DNA of 64,000 bases, taken from assembly GCA_050633265.1 (NCBI GenBank), contig JBOEGE010000004.1:124001-188000 (forward strand), in the 5' to 3' direction. The notes under the pieces are model-generated. The model did no database searches. It was given only the letters and a program-made list of their open reading frames with translations, and had not been told where the DNA came from. Positions 42,961 through 51,572 of the stretch are shown one piece after another. The stretch comes from JBLHZY01 sp050633265 (GTDB taxonomy: Bacteria; Pseudomonadota; Alphaproteobacteria; Rhodobacterales; Rhodobacteraceae). Position 1 is the first letter of the stretch. Every line of letters begins with the position of its first letter. A program made the position numbers and the translations under genes.

Positions 42961-44176
42961 ACACAAACCGCGCTGCCTTGATGTTACGCGCCTCGTAAGT
43001 CGGGCGGGCGCAGGCCCAATGACCGGTGTTGATCGGGTTGAGCTTGCCTATTTGCGTTGGATGCTTGGCCGGTCCGGGCCGATCTTTGCCTTGGCGCGTA
43101 CTGCGACGGGCTTTGTTCTTTTGGAACGCGCAGGCATGTCTGCACTTCTTGAGAAGATCGAAACAGATAAATGGGGTGAAGCTGATCTTTTGGGGCGGCT
43201 TTCGCGCCGTCTTTCCACTGTGCGCAAAGGCGCAGAGGCCGATCTTCGCAGGCTGGCCGCTGCGCGCTCTTCTCGCTTTGGGTTACGAAAGATGTTGATG
43301 GCGCAACTGCCCGTTGGGACGCGGTTTTTCAATACAGGCCATAGCAATCTAACGCCGCGGGTGATGAATGCGGTTGGTGCGATTCCGGGCGTTCAGATCA
43401 ATATTTTGTTGCATGATTTTATCCCGCTGGATTTCCCAGATTGGCAGGGTATCGGGACGGTCGAGGCCTTTCGCGAGAAGATGCAAACAGTCTCTGACCA
43501 TGCGGATTTGATCATTTGCAATTCCGAGCAGACCCTTCAGGACGCGCAGCGCTGGCTTGGGGAAATGGGCCGTATTCCAGCAAGCATTGTGGCCCATCTT
43601 GGGATTGATCCGCCAAAGGAATTGTCTGGTGAATTGCCGCAAGAAATAGACCCTAACAAACCGTATTTCGTTGTTCTGGGAACCATCGAGCCGCGCAAAA
43701 ATCATGCGTTACTGCTTGATATTTGGGATGAGTTTGCGCGCGAAGGCGGGGCACCGGCGCAATTGGTTGTCGTTGGTCGGCGTGGCTGGAAGAATGAAGC
43801 GGTTTTTGCGCGCCTTGATAAGCCGCCGAAAGATGTGGTTGAGCTCTCTGGGCTAAGCGATGGTGCGGTTCAAACGGTGCTGAAAGGGTCTGTTGGGCTG
43901 CTTTTTCCAAGCTTTGTCGAAGGGTTTGGCTTGCCGCCCGCAGAGGCCGCCGCCCTTAATATACCAGTGATATGTAACGATTTAGCGATTTATCGAGAGT
44001 TTCTTGGTGATTACCCCGTTTACCTAGATGTAACCGCTATGTATTTATGGAAACAAAGCATAAGAAAACTAGTGGATTATCACGAGGTTGAGCACAATGA
44101 AGCCGAAAGGGCCCCGCGCCCTGTTACGCTTCCAAACTGGGAGGATCATTTCAAGCTGATCTTAAGCTTGGGGTGA
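42941..44176 (+). CDS. Glycosyltransferase family 1 (GT4-like)
   Basis: 411 residues, GT-B fold. The C-terminal half has LGTIEPRKNHALLLDIW (donor-domain entry), VVVGRRGWKNE, and the EGFGLPPAEAAALNIPVICND block typical of GT4. The N-terminal half (TGVDRVELAYLRWM) resembles transferases of capsule or EPS gene clusters. The start at 42941 lies inside galE. A stretch at about 43950-44100 has strikingly different base composition (ATA, CTA, AGA codons), a possible recombination patch. Confidence 0.88.
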   Translation: MAITKLEHKPRCLDVTRLVSRAGAGPMTGVDRVELAYLRWMLGRSGPIFALARTATGFVLLERAGMSALLEKIETDKWGEADLLGRLSRRLSTVRKGAEADLRRLAAARSSRFGLRKMLMAQLPVGTRFFNTGHSNLTPRVMNAVGAIPGVQINILLHDFIPLDFPDWQGIGTVEAFREKMQTVSDHADLIICNSEQTLQDAQRWLGEMGRIPASIVAHLGIDPPKELSGELPQEIDPNKPYFVVLGTIEPRKNHALLLDIWDEFAREGGAPAQLVVVGRRGWKNEAVFARLDKPPKDVVELSGLSDGAVQTVLKGSVGLLFPSFVEGFGLPPAEAAALNIPVICNDLAIYREFLGDYPVYLDVTAMYLWKQSIRKLVDYHEVEHNEAERAPRPVTLPNWEDHFKLILSLG

Positions 44177-44221
44177 TAGGCCTAAAACGGTGTGAAATCT
44201 CATTTTGGGTAAGGAGCGGAA

Positions 44222-45232
44222 TTGGGCGCGTTTCAGTCATATCGTCTGAGATTGCAGCGCAGGCGTTGGCGCATCCGTGCGTTTCGCAAGCGGCGAGAGC
44301 TCACGTCTGTTTTAAACCAAACTGCTAAAATCCGCCGCAGCGATATTCTTTCTTTCTCGACCCTGCGCAATGAGCGGATCAGGCTGCCGTATTTCCTGAA
44401 ATATTATCGGGGTCTTGGGGTGAACCATTTTTTCATCGTCGATAATGGTTCTGATGATGGCTCGGTTGAGTATCTCAAGATGCAGCCCGATGTATCGCTT
44501 TGGCAATCTGGCTCGAGCTACAAACGATCGCGTTTTGGCGTGGATTGGCTGAATTGGTTGCAGATGCGCTATGCCCATGGGCATTGGTCGCTTGTTGTCG
44601 ATGTGGATGAATTCTTCGTCTATCCGTTTTGCGATACGCGCCCCATTCGCGCGCTAACGGATTGGCTTGATGCCTCCTCGATCCGTTCGTTCGGGGCGAT
44701 GCTATTGGATATGTATCCCAAGGGCGCGCTTGATGCGCAGCCCTATGCAGAGGGCCAAGATCCCTTTGAGATCGCCAGCTGGTTTGACAGCGGCAATTAT
44801 ACGATCACGAAGAATGGGTTTTACGGCAATCTTTGGATTCAAGGCGGCCCGCGTGCACGCGCCTTTTTCGCCGATAATCCAGAGCGCTCACCTGCGCTTA
44901 ACAAGGTGCCATTGGTGAAATGGGATCGCTCTTACGCTTATGTCAGCTCGACCCATTCCTTGCTGCCGCGCGGCTTGAATTTGGTCTATGATGAGTGGGG
45001 CGGAGAGAAGGCCAGCGGCTGCCTTTTGCATGCGAAATTCCTCGATACATTCTCGGCCAAAGCCAAGGAAGAGCTAGAGCGCAAGCAGCATTATGCCGCC
45101 AGCCACGAATACAAAGCCTATCACGCGCGGCTTGCGGAAAACCCCGATCTTTGGTGCAAGTGGAGCGAGAAATATATCAACTGGCGCCAACTTGAAATTC
45201 TCGGTCTGATGTCCAAGGGGAATTGGGCATGA
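44222..45232 (+). CDS. Glycosyltransferase, GT2/GT92-like
   Basis: 336 residues. The domain begins LSFSTLRNERIRLPYFLKYY, then FFIVDNGSDDGSVEYL and VVDVDEFFVYP, giving the DxD metal site; this set is typical of bacterial Glyco_tranf_2_4/GT92-like proteins. The basic N terminus (about 5-28) has no signal. The TTG start follows AAGGAGCGG. Its TGA overlaps the ATG of the following GT14-like gene, so the pair, and probably the sulfotransferase after them, are co-expressed. Confidence 0.87.
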   Translation: MGAFQSYRLRLQRRRWRIRAFRKRRELTSVLNQTAKIRRSDILSFSTLRNERIRLPYFLKYYRGLGVNHFFIVDNGSDDGSVEYLKMQPDVSLWQSGSSYKRSRFGVDWLNWLQMRYAHGHWSLVVDVDEFFVYPFCDTRPIRALTDWLDASSIRSFGAMLLDMYPKGALDAQPYAEGQDPFEIASWFDSGNYTITKNGFYGNLWIQGGPRARAFFADNPERSPALNKVPLVKWDRSYAYVSSTHSLLPRGLNLVYDEWGGEKASGCLLHAKFLDTFSAKAKEELERKQHYAASHEYKAYHARLAENPDLWCKWSEKYINWRQLEILGLMSKGNWA

Positions 45233-46926
45233 CGGTCGGGTTTGTCATGATGGTGCATGATGCGTTGCACCGCGCCGAGCAGGTTGCACGCCATTGGGCC
45301 AGCCATGATTGCCCTGTTGTGATCCATTGCGATAAACGGGTTTCGCGCGGCGCCTTTGAGAAGTTTCGCAAGAGCTTGGCATATTTAGACAACGTGAAAT
45401 TCTGCGCGCGCCATGCTTGCGATTGGGGAACATGGTCGCTTGTTTTGGCTTCGCAAACCGGCTCGGAGATGATGCTTTCTGAGTTCCCACAGGTCCGCCA
45501 TGTTTATCTCGCCTCGGGCTCTTGTTTGCCGCTGCGCCCGATTGAAGAGCTGAAAAGCTATCTCGCGGATCGGCCAATGACCAATTTCATTGAGAGCGTA
45601 ACAACCGAGGATGTCCCTTGGACGGTTGGCGGGCTTGATCGCGAACGATTCACGCTGCGCTTTCCGTTTTCGTGGAAAAAGCACCGCCGGCTTTTTGATG
45701 GCTATGTAAAACTACAGCGCCGCGTGCGGTTTAAGCGGCGCATTCCTGATGGGCTCGTCCCGCATCTTGGATCGCAGTGGTGGTGCCTGACGCGCCAGAC
45801 CCTTTCGGCGATTTTGGAAGACCCGGATCGCGAGGATCATGATCGCTATTTTGCCAAGGTCTGGATCCCCGATGAAAGCTATTATCAGACCCTCGTACGC
45901 CAGTATTCGAGCAATATCGAAAGCCGCTCTCTAACGCTTTCCAAGTTTGATTTTCAGGGCAAGCCGCATATTTTTTACGATGATCACCTACAGCTTTTGC
46001 GCCGCTCTGATTGCTTTGTTGCGCGCAAAATTTGGGCCAATGCAGATAAGCTTTACACAAGCTTTTTGACGCCGGGCCAAGACATCATGAAGGGCGCAGA
46101 GCCAAATCCCGGCAAGATTGATCGCATTTTTGCCAAGGCGGTTGAGCGGCGCACACAGGGGCGCGAAGGGCTTTATATGCAGAGCCGCCTTCCGGCCAAG
46201 GGCATGGATCGCGGCAAAACTTGCGCGCCTTATTCGGTGTTTGAGGGTTTTTCAGACATTTTTGAGGATTTTGAAGGTTGGCTTGGGCGGGCGGTTGATG
46301 CGCGGGTTCATGGCCATCTTTATGCGCCTGAACGTGCGGAGTTCTCCGGCGGGCAGAGCTTGTTTACCGGCGCGCTGAGTGATGCGCCTTTGCTGCGCGA
46401 TTACAATGCATGCGCCTTCTTGACCTCTCTTATCTGGAACACGCGGGGCGAGCGGCAATGTTTTCAATTTGGGCCGCGCGACACTCAAGAAATCAGCTGG
46501 CTCATCGCCACGGATCCCAATGCACAGATTTCTGTTGTCTCGGGGGCTTGGGCGGTTCCGCTGTTTCATTCCAATGCAAATTTCTCGGAAATTCGCCGCC
46601 GAGCGGCCAAACTTCAAAAGATCGAGAATGAGCATCTTGGGGTTTTGCGCTCGCCCTATGTGAAGGCGCGGGTTCGGATTTGGACGATGGCGGATTTTAT
46701 TGAAAGCCCGATGGAACCGCTCCAAGGAATTCTCGATGAGATCGGCACACGCAATGCGCGCCGCCTCGCCGAAGCGCCAAAGATGGTTGATCTTACCGGC
46801 TTTGGGCAGTTTCTTCAGAACCTCAAGAACCAAGGCATGCATCCGCATCTGATGGGCGATTTCCCCTCAGGTACCGAAACTGACACGCCCGAGCGCACTG
46901 CGCGCCGGCCCTATTTGGTAAAGTAA
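45229..46926 (+). CDS. Core-2/I-branching-type glycosyltransferase (GT14) with extra C-terminal domain
   Basis: 565 residues. Residues about 1-270 resemble GT14 (VGFVMMVHDALHRAEQ, VVIHCDKRVS, YLASGSCLPLRP, LGSQWWCLTRQT, DESYYQTLV), a family best known from animal beta-1,6-N-acetylglucosaminyltransferases. Residues about 320-565 form a second region (EGFSDIFEDFEGWLGRAV, FGPRDTQEISWLIATDP) that I know only from Rhodobacterales and cannot assign. No signal or membrane segment, so cytosolic. It lies 6 bp before the sulfotransferase gene. Confidence 0.85.
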   Translation: MTVGFVMMVHDALHRAEQVARHWASHDCPVVIHCDKRVSRGAFEKFRKSLAYLDNVKFCARHACDWGTWSLVLASQTGSEMMLSEFPQVRHVYLASGSCLPLRPIEELKSYLADRPMTNFIESVTTEDVPWTVGGLDRERFTLRFPFSWKKHRRLFDGYVKLQRRVRFKRRIPDGLVPHLGSQWWCLTRQTLSAILEDPDREDHDRYFAKVWIPDESYYQTLVRQYSSNIESRSLTLSKFDFQGKPHIFYDDHLQLLRRSDCFVARKIWANADKLYTSFLTPGQDIMKGAEPNPGKIDRIFAKAVERRTQGREGLYMQSRLPAKGMDRGKTCAPYSVFEGFSDIFEDFEGWLGRAVDARVHGHLYAPERAEFSGGQSLFTGALSDAPLLRDYNACAFLTSLIWNTRGERQCFQFGPRDTQEISWLIATDPNAQISVVSGAWAVPLFHSNANFSEIRRRAAKLQKIENEHLGVLRSPYVKARVRIWTMADFIESPMEPLQGILDEIGTRNARRLAEAPKMVDLTGFGQFLQNLKNQGMHPHLMGDFPSGTETDTPERTARRPYLVK

Positions 46927-46932
46927 GTCTCT

Positions 46933-48354
46933 ATGGCGCAGCATTTTGATACATTCGTTGTTTTCGCGGCGATGCGGACAGGCTCTAATTTTTTAGAGGA
47001 AAACATCAATGATTACCCGGGTCTAAAGTGTTGGGGCGAGGCGTATAATCCGCATTTCATTGGCCACGCTGGCAAGGATGAGCTGCTTGGAGTGACCAAA
47101 GCGCAGCGTGAAAAAGATCCGATGGCGCTGCTTGAGGCGATGAAGGGGGCGACAGAGGGCCTTGCTGGATATCGCTTTTTCCCGAGCCATGATCCGCGCG
47201 TTTTTGAGGCGGCTTTGAAGGATCGCCGATGTGCAAAAATCATTCTGACCCGCAATCCGATCGAGAGCTATGTAAGCCATAAAATCGCGACGGAAACGGG
47301 CCAGTGGCGGCTTGGCGATCTGAAAAATGCCAAATCAGCAAAGATCACTTTTGTGCTTTCAGAGTTTGAAAAGATGCTGCGCGATCTACAGGCGTTTCAA
47401 CTGCGGATCCTCAATGGGATGCAAACGAGCGGGCAGGCTGGGTTCTATATCTCTTATGAGGATATTCAGAGCCTTGATGTTCTTAACGGGCTGGCGCGAT
47501 TCTTGGGGGTTGATGCGCCGAAAGAAGCGACGAACACGCGCACGAAGGTCCAAAATCCGGCCGGGCTGCGCGATAAGGTTTTGAACTATGATGAGATGGT
47601 CGCCGCCCTTGGCGATATTGATCATTTCAATCTTGGCCGCACCCCGAATTTTGAGCCGCGCCGCGGGCCGAATGTGCCGCGTTATGTGGCGGCTGGGAAA
47701 TCGCCGCTGCTTTATATGCCGATCAAGGGCGGGCCTGAGGCGCAGGTGAATGATTGGCTCGAGGCACTGGATTCTATGGCGCCGATCAGCGGGTTTAGCC
47801 AGAAGACTTTGCGCCAATGGAAGCGTCAGAATGCGCGCCATCGCAGCTTTACTGTCGTGCGGCATCCGGCAGCGCGGCTGCATGCGGTGTTTTGCGACTA
47901 TATTCTTTCAGACGGCCCGCAGGCTTTTACCGAGATCGCCCAGACTTTGCGCAGCACCTATAAGCTGCCGCTGCCGGATGGGGCGCCGGGCAAAGGGTAT
48001 GATCTTGAGACACACCGCGCGGCCTTCATTGGTTTTGCGGAGTTCATCAAGGGCAATCTTGGCGGACAGACGAGCATTCGCGTTGATCCGGCCTGGGCCA
48101 CCCAAAGCGAGATTTTGCAAGGGATTTCGCAATTCGGCCTGCCTGATTTGGTGATCAGAGAAGAAGACTTGGCGGGGGATTTGGCGCATATGGCCAAAGC
48201 GGTTGGGCTGAAAAAGCTGCCAGCACTCTCGGCAGGCGCGGCCGATCATCCATTTGCCCTGAAGGACATCTATAACGAGGCGGTTGAGGCCGCTGTGAAG
48301 GCGGCTTATCAGCGCGATTATATGATGTTTGGCTATAAGCCTTGGGGCAAGTAG
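46933..48354 (+). CDS. Two-domain sulfotransferase (NodH/Stf0-like plus second sulfotransferase-like half)
   Basis: 473 residues. The first half has the PAPS 5'-phosphosulfate loop (AAMRTGSNFLEENI, about 12-25) and the 3'-phosphate motif ILTRNPIESYVSHK (R107). The second half (about 255-473) begins with a degenerate loop (LLYMPIKGGPEAQVNDWLE) but keeps a good 3'-phosphate motif, VVRHPAARLHAVFCDYI (R310). So one active domain and one diverged domain are likely. It probably sulfates the glycan built by the preceding two transferases. Its PAP by-product could be cleared by the CysQ encoded in the same region. Confidence 0.85.
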   Translation: MAQHFDTFVVFAAMRTGSNFLEENINDYPGLKCWGEAYNPHFIGHAGKDELLGVTKAQREKDPMALLEAMKGATEGLAGYRFFPSHDPRVFEAALKDRRCAKIILTRNPIESYVSHKIATETGQWRLGDLKNAKSAKITFVLSEFEKMLRDLQAFQLRILNGMQTSGQAGFYISYEDIQSLDVLNGLARFLGVDAPKEATNTRTKVQNPAGLRDKVLNYDEMVAALGDIDHFNLGRTPNFEPRRGPNVPRYVAAGKSPLLYMPIKGGPEAQVNDWLEALDSMAPISGFSQKTLRQWKRQNARHRSFTVVRHPAARLHAVFCDYILSDGPQAFTEIAQTLRSTYKLPLPDGAPGKGYDLETHRAAFIGFAEFIKGNLGGQTSIRVDPAWATQSEILQGISQFGLPDLVIREEDLAGDLAHMAKAVGLKKLPALSAGAADHPFALKDIYNEAVEAAVKAAYQRDYMMFGYKPWGK

Positions 48355-48361
48355 CGCGCGT

Positions 48362-48826
48362 TTAGGCGGCTTGAATGCTTGGGGCTTCAGTCAGGACAGC
48401 GTGAAGCGTTGCGGCCTCTCCATTGGCGCGCAATTTGGCACAGATGCCGCCATCGCGCATGGTCCGCGAAACAAGGGCGAGCGCTTTAAGGTGCTCTACC
48501 CCTGAATCTTCGGGCGCAAATAGAGCAAAGATCAAATCAACGGGCTGGCGATCGACCGCATCGAAATCCATCGGATCATCAAGGCGCAAAAACGCCCCAA
48601 CCACATGATCAATGCCACGGATGCGGGCATGCGGAAGCGCAACCCCATGCCCAACACCTGTTGGGCCGAGGTTCTCGCGCTCTTGCAAAGCGTCAATCGC
48701 ATCATTCAGATTCAGCCCATAGGTCTGGGCAGCGATCTCACCGAGATCCTGAAAGAGGCGTTTCTTGCTTGTTACTTTGCCGACGACTTTAACAGCCGAT
48801 GGCAGCAGAATGCTTGTCAGTTCCAT
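48362..48826 (-). CDS. ptsN: Nitrogen-PTS EIIA component
   Basis: 154 residues, EIIA of the fructose/mannitol type. H66 in VALPHARI is the phospho-acceptor. EIIA-Ntr is a regulator rather than a transporter component, signalling nitrogen and potassium status. It lies downstream of hpf, as in most Proteobacteria, though rpoN is missing from this block. Its end is 7 bp from the convergent sulfotransferase stop. Confidence 0.94.
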   Translation of the reverse strand: MELTSILLPSAVKVVGKVTSKKRLFQDLGEIAAQTYGLNLNDAIDALQERENLGPTGVGHGVALPHARIRGIDHVVGAFLRLDDPMDFDAVDRQPVDLIFALFAPEDSGVEHLKALALVSRTMRDGGICAKLRANGEAATLHAVLTEAPSIQAA

Positions 48827-48865
48827 AAGACCCGCTCGTTACCCCGCCCCTCGGACGGGGCAATT

Positions 48866-49441
48866 TCAGGACGATGCTTTGGGATCAATCCAGCCGATGT
48901 TGCCATCGTCGCGCCGGTAAACCACATTCACACCGTTCTGCTTTTCGTTTCGAAACACCAGCAATGGCGCGCCGGCCAGTTCCATCTGCATGACTGCCTC
49001 ACCGACCGATAGAGTGGGAACTTTCGTTTCCATTTCGGCGATGATCATAGGCGTCAGGGATTCTGGCTCCGACTCGTCGCTATGCTCCGATGCGGCGAGG
49101 ATATACGAGGAAGCGCCGATAAGTTCAACCGGGTCTACACGTTCGCGGTGATGATCCTTCAACCGGCGCTTGTAACGGCGCAGTTGCTTTTCCATTTTCT
49201 CGGCACATTGATCAAAGGCGGCATAGATATCATGGGCGTGGGCTTTGGCCTGAGCGGTAAGACCGGTGGAGAGATGAACGATCGTTTCACAGACGAATTC
49301 ATTCGCGCTTTTTGAGAAGAAGATGTTCGCGTCGGTCGGGCGCTCGGCATATTTATCAACAATGCCTCCCAACTCTGCCTTCACATGGGATTGAAGGGCT
49401 TCACCAATATCAATTTGTTTTCCGGTGATTTGATAGAGCAT
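48866..49441 (-). CDS. hpf: Ribosome hibernation-promoting factor, long form
   Basis: 191 residues. N-terminal ribosome-binding domain (YQITGKQIDIGEALQSHV, KAHAHDIYAAFDQCAEKME) and a C-terminal dimerisation domain (PSLSVGEAVMQMELAG-like part with FRNEKQNGVNVVYRRDDGNIG), so 100S formation without RMF is expected. Two tandem ATG codons exist; the second (49441) stands at proper distance from AAGGAGG. A TTGACA element is at 49651-49646 upstream, but no good -10 follows. Confidence 0.93.
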   Translation of the reverse strand: MLYQITGKQIDIGEALQSHVKAELGGIVDKYAERPTDANIFFSKSANEFVCETIVHLSTGLTAQAKAHAHDIYAAFDQCAEKMEKQLRRYKRRLKDHHRERVDPVELIGASSYILAASEHSDESEPESLTPMIIAEMETKVPTLSVGEAVMQMELAGAPLLVFRNEKQNGVNVVYRRDDGNIGWIDPKASS

Positions 49442-49673
49442 CATGCCTCCTTATGGATGAAAATAGCCGCCACGGGGCGCAGGAGAGGCCCACACCACAT
49501 TTTGACTTTGGTAGAAAGATGTTTGCAGAAGACTAACGGCCCCAAAGGGTCGGACGCGTTTCTGTTCAGGGGCATGTCGGGCCGTTGAACGATCATTGAA
49601 AGCGTGTTCATGCATTCCTTCAATTGGCGCACTAACCGGGGCGCGTGTCAACTGTTGGGATGGAAAAGCGACC

Positions 49674-50432
49674 CTAGACGCGGAAATTTTCGCCCAGATA
49701 AACCCGGCGCACATTATCGTCTTCAATCACCTCTTGCGTGGTGCCGCTCATCATCACGGCGCCATCATGAAGGATGTAAGCGCGATCAATAATTCCCAAT
49801 GTTTCCTGAACGTTATGGTCAGTGATGAGAACTCCGATGCCGCGATTCTTAAGATCCGCCACGAGGCCGCGAATCTCTGCCACGGCGATGGGATCGACCC
49901 CTGCAAAAGGCTCATCCAGCAGCACATATTTCGGCCCAGCCGCCAAGCAGCGCGCAATCTCAACCCGGCGGCGCTCGCCCCCAGAAAGAGCCAGCGCCGA
50001 GGCGCGACGCAGATGTGTTATCGAGAATTCAGTGAGCAAATCCTCGAGCTGTTCGCGGCGTAGAATCGGATCTTTTACCGAGATTTCAAGGATCGCGAGG
50101 ATGTTGTCCTCAACCGACATACCGCGAAAAATCGATACTTCTTGCGGCAAATAGCCGATTCCCAATTTGGCGCGTCGATACATTGGCAAATAGGTCACGT
50201 CGCGCCCATCAAGGATCACTTGGCCGCTTTCGGGGGTAACCAATCCGGCGATGGAATAAAAACATGTCGTTTTGCCAGAGCCGTTGGGCCCCAGCAGCGC
50301 AACGACCTCACCGCGGCCCAATTCAAGCGAAACATCGCGAATAACCGGGCGTTTGCGATAGCTTTTGCGCAGGTGAACAACCTTGAGCCCGGCCTCTCCA
50401 TCGGTAATCGTTAACTCTGGACCCTTGGCCAT
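49674..50432 (-). CDS. lptB: LPS export ABC transporter ATP-binding protein LptB
   Basis: 252 residues. Walker A GPNGSGKTT (48-56), signature LSGGERRR (148-155), Walker B YVLLDEPF (168-175). It powers LPS extraction from the inner membrane with LptFG. It follows lptA with a single base between them. In most Proteobacteria rpoN would come next; here hpf follows after about 230 bp. Confidence 0.96.
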   Translation of the reverse strand: MAKGPELTITDGEAGLKVVHLRKSYRKRPVIRDVSLELGRGEVVALLGPNGSGKTTCFYSIAGLVTPESGQVILDGRDVTYLPMYRRAKLGIGYLPQEVSIFRGMSVEDNILAILEISVKDPILRREQLEDLLTEFSITHLRRASALALSGGERRRVEIARCLAAGPKYVLLDEPFAGVDPIAVAEIRGLVADLKNRGIGVLITDHNVQETLGIIDRAYILHDGAVMMSGTTQEVIEDDNVRRVYLGENFRV

Positions 50433-50433
50433 A

Positions 50434-50943
50434 TTAATTGCCGCCAGTCTTGAGAATTGATTTTACCCGGCCATCCATCACGCCCGTTCCGGATTTGAGA
50501 TCAACGATCAAACGGCCCGCAGAAAGCGCGCTTTGGCCCTGCGTTAGGATCACATTGCCTGTCATAATGATTTTGCCCGAATCAATGGTGTATTCGGCAT
50601 TCTGCGCCTCGGCCGCTTCGCCGCCATTTACCATTGTTACACCGCCAGAGGCCAAAAGCCGGGCAATCTTGCCCGCTTCATCAGCGCTCGCGGCCGCATA
50701 TTCCACAATCACTTTCCCCGCGGATAGGCGCATTTCGCCTTGTCCGATCAGAACATTTCCCGTGAAGGTCGCGATCCCAGTTGCTTGATCAACAGAGAGC
50801 TGGTCTGCCTCGATTTCAACGGGAAGAGAAGTATCCTGTGTCAGCCCGCCAAAGGCGATTTGCGCGCCCTGAGCGGGGGCCTCTTGGGCGGCGATCAGCA
50901 GCGCAAAAACGCAAGCGATCAGCATCTTCAGAAGATGTGGCAC
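50434..50943 (-). CDS. lptA: LPS transport periplasmic protein LptA
   Basis: 169 residues. Signal peptide (MLIACVFALLIAAQ, cleavage near AQG) and one OstA-type beta-jellyroll: VEIEADQLSVDQATGIATFTG, MRLSAGKVIVEY, YTIDSGKIIMTGNVILTQG. LptA forms the periplasmic bridge for LPS. The GTG start follows GGGAG. It is placed between lptC and lptB as usual. Confidence 0.94.
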   Translation of the reverse strand: MPHLLKMLIACVFALLIAAQEAPAQGAQIAFGGLTQDTSLPVEIEADQLSVDQATGIATFTGNVLIGQGEMRLSAGKVIVEYAAASADEAGKIARLLASGGVTMVNGGEAAEAQNAEYTIDSGKIIMTGNVILTQGQSALSAGRLIVDLKSGTGVMDGRVKSILKTGGN

Positions 50944-50955
50944 AGGCAGACTCCC

Positions 50956-51561
50956 TTAGTTATCTGGCGTGTATATCAGTTTCACACCGTCCTTGAAAAC
51001 AAGAAGATAGGCAGAGCTTTGCGCATCTCGGCTGATCAGCATGCGCCCGGCGCTTATTGAGCCAAGCGGGCCATCGGCCGTGATGGCGCCGCCGCTTTCA
51101 AGCCGGGTCGAATCCAGAAGGGCGGCGAGGCGATCGGTTTGGATCCGGTAGCCTGTCGATGTTGTGATCTTAACGCCGCCGCCGAGCTCGGCCGTTTTGG
51201 TTGCCGCGTCAATCACACCATCAAGCGCATGCAGGGTTACTGTTGTACCGATGGGGAGCAAAACCTCCGCGTCGATCTCTGAGGCGCTTGCGGTATCTGT
51301 ATCGCCCAAATTTGGCCGCACCGCAGCGGCGCTGATTGTTAGGGCGGCGCCATCGCTGGTTACGCCGGAAAAGGTCGGGCCGCCAATGCGCTGTTCGCGG
51401 GCGAGCTCGGCGACATCAACATTGGCAAAGGGCAAATCTTGAGCAGGATCAATGGTTTGCGCGACTAAGAATACCGTCGACATGATCGCAAGCGCGGCCA
51501 AGGGCAGCAAGATTTTGAGCCAAGCGACAATGCGCGAATGGGCGTTATCATAGGCGGCCAT
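50956..51561 (-). CDS. lptC: LPS export system protein LptC
   Basis: 201 residues. One N-terminal membrane anchor (about residues 11-33: WLKILLPLAALAIMSTVFLV) and a periplasmic LptC/OstA-type beta domain. It passes LPS from LptBFG to LptA. The start at 51561 gives the short cytosolic tail MAAYDNAHSR and follows GAGAGG; an in-frame extension into kdsD is rejected. Confidence 0.92.
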   Translation of the reverse strand: MAAYDNAHSRIVAWLKILLPLAALAIMSTVFLVAQTIDPAQDLPFANVDVAELAREQRIGGPTFSGVTSDGAALTISAAAVRPNLGDTDTASASEIDAEVLLPIGTTVTLHALDGVIDAATKTAELGGGVKITTSTGYRIQTDRLAALLDSTRLESGGAITADGPLGSISAGRMLISRDAQSSAYLLVFKDGVKLIYTPDN

Positions 51562-51572
51562 GCGCGCGCCTC

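Noticed and set aside
49442..49673. Possible rpoN remnant or small gene between hpf and lptB
   Set aside because: No frame there shows sigma-54 motifs or a credible small protein; only a lone TTGACA element is visible.
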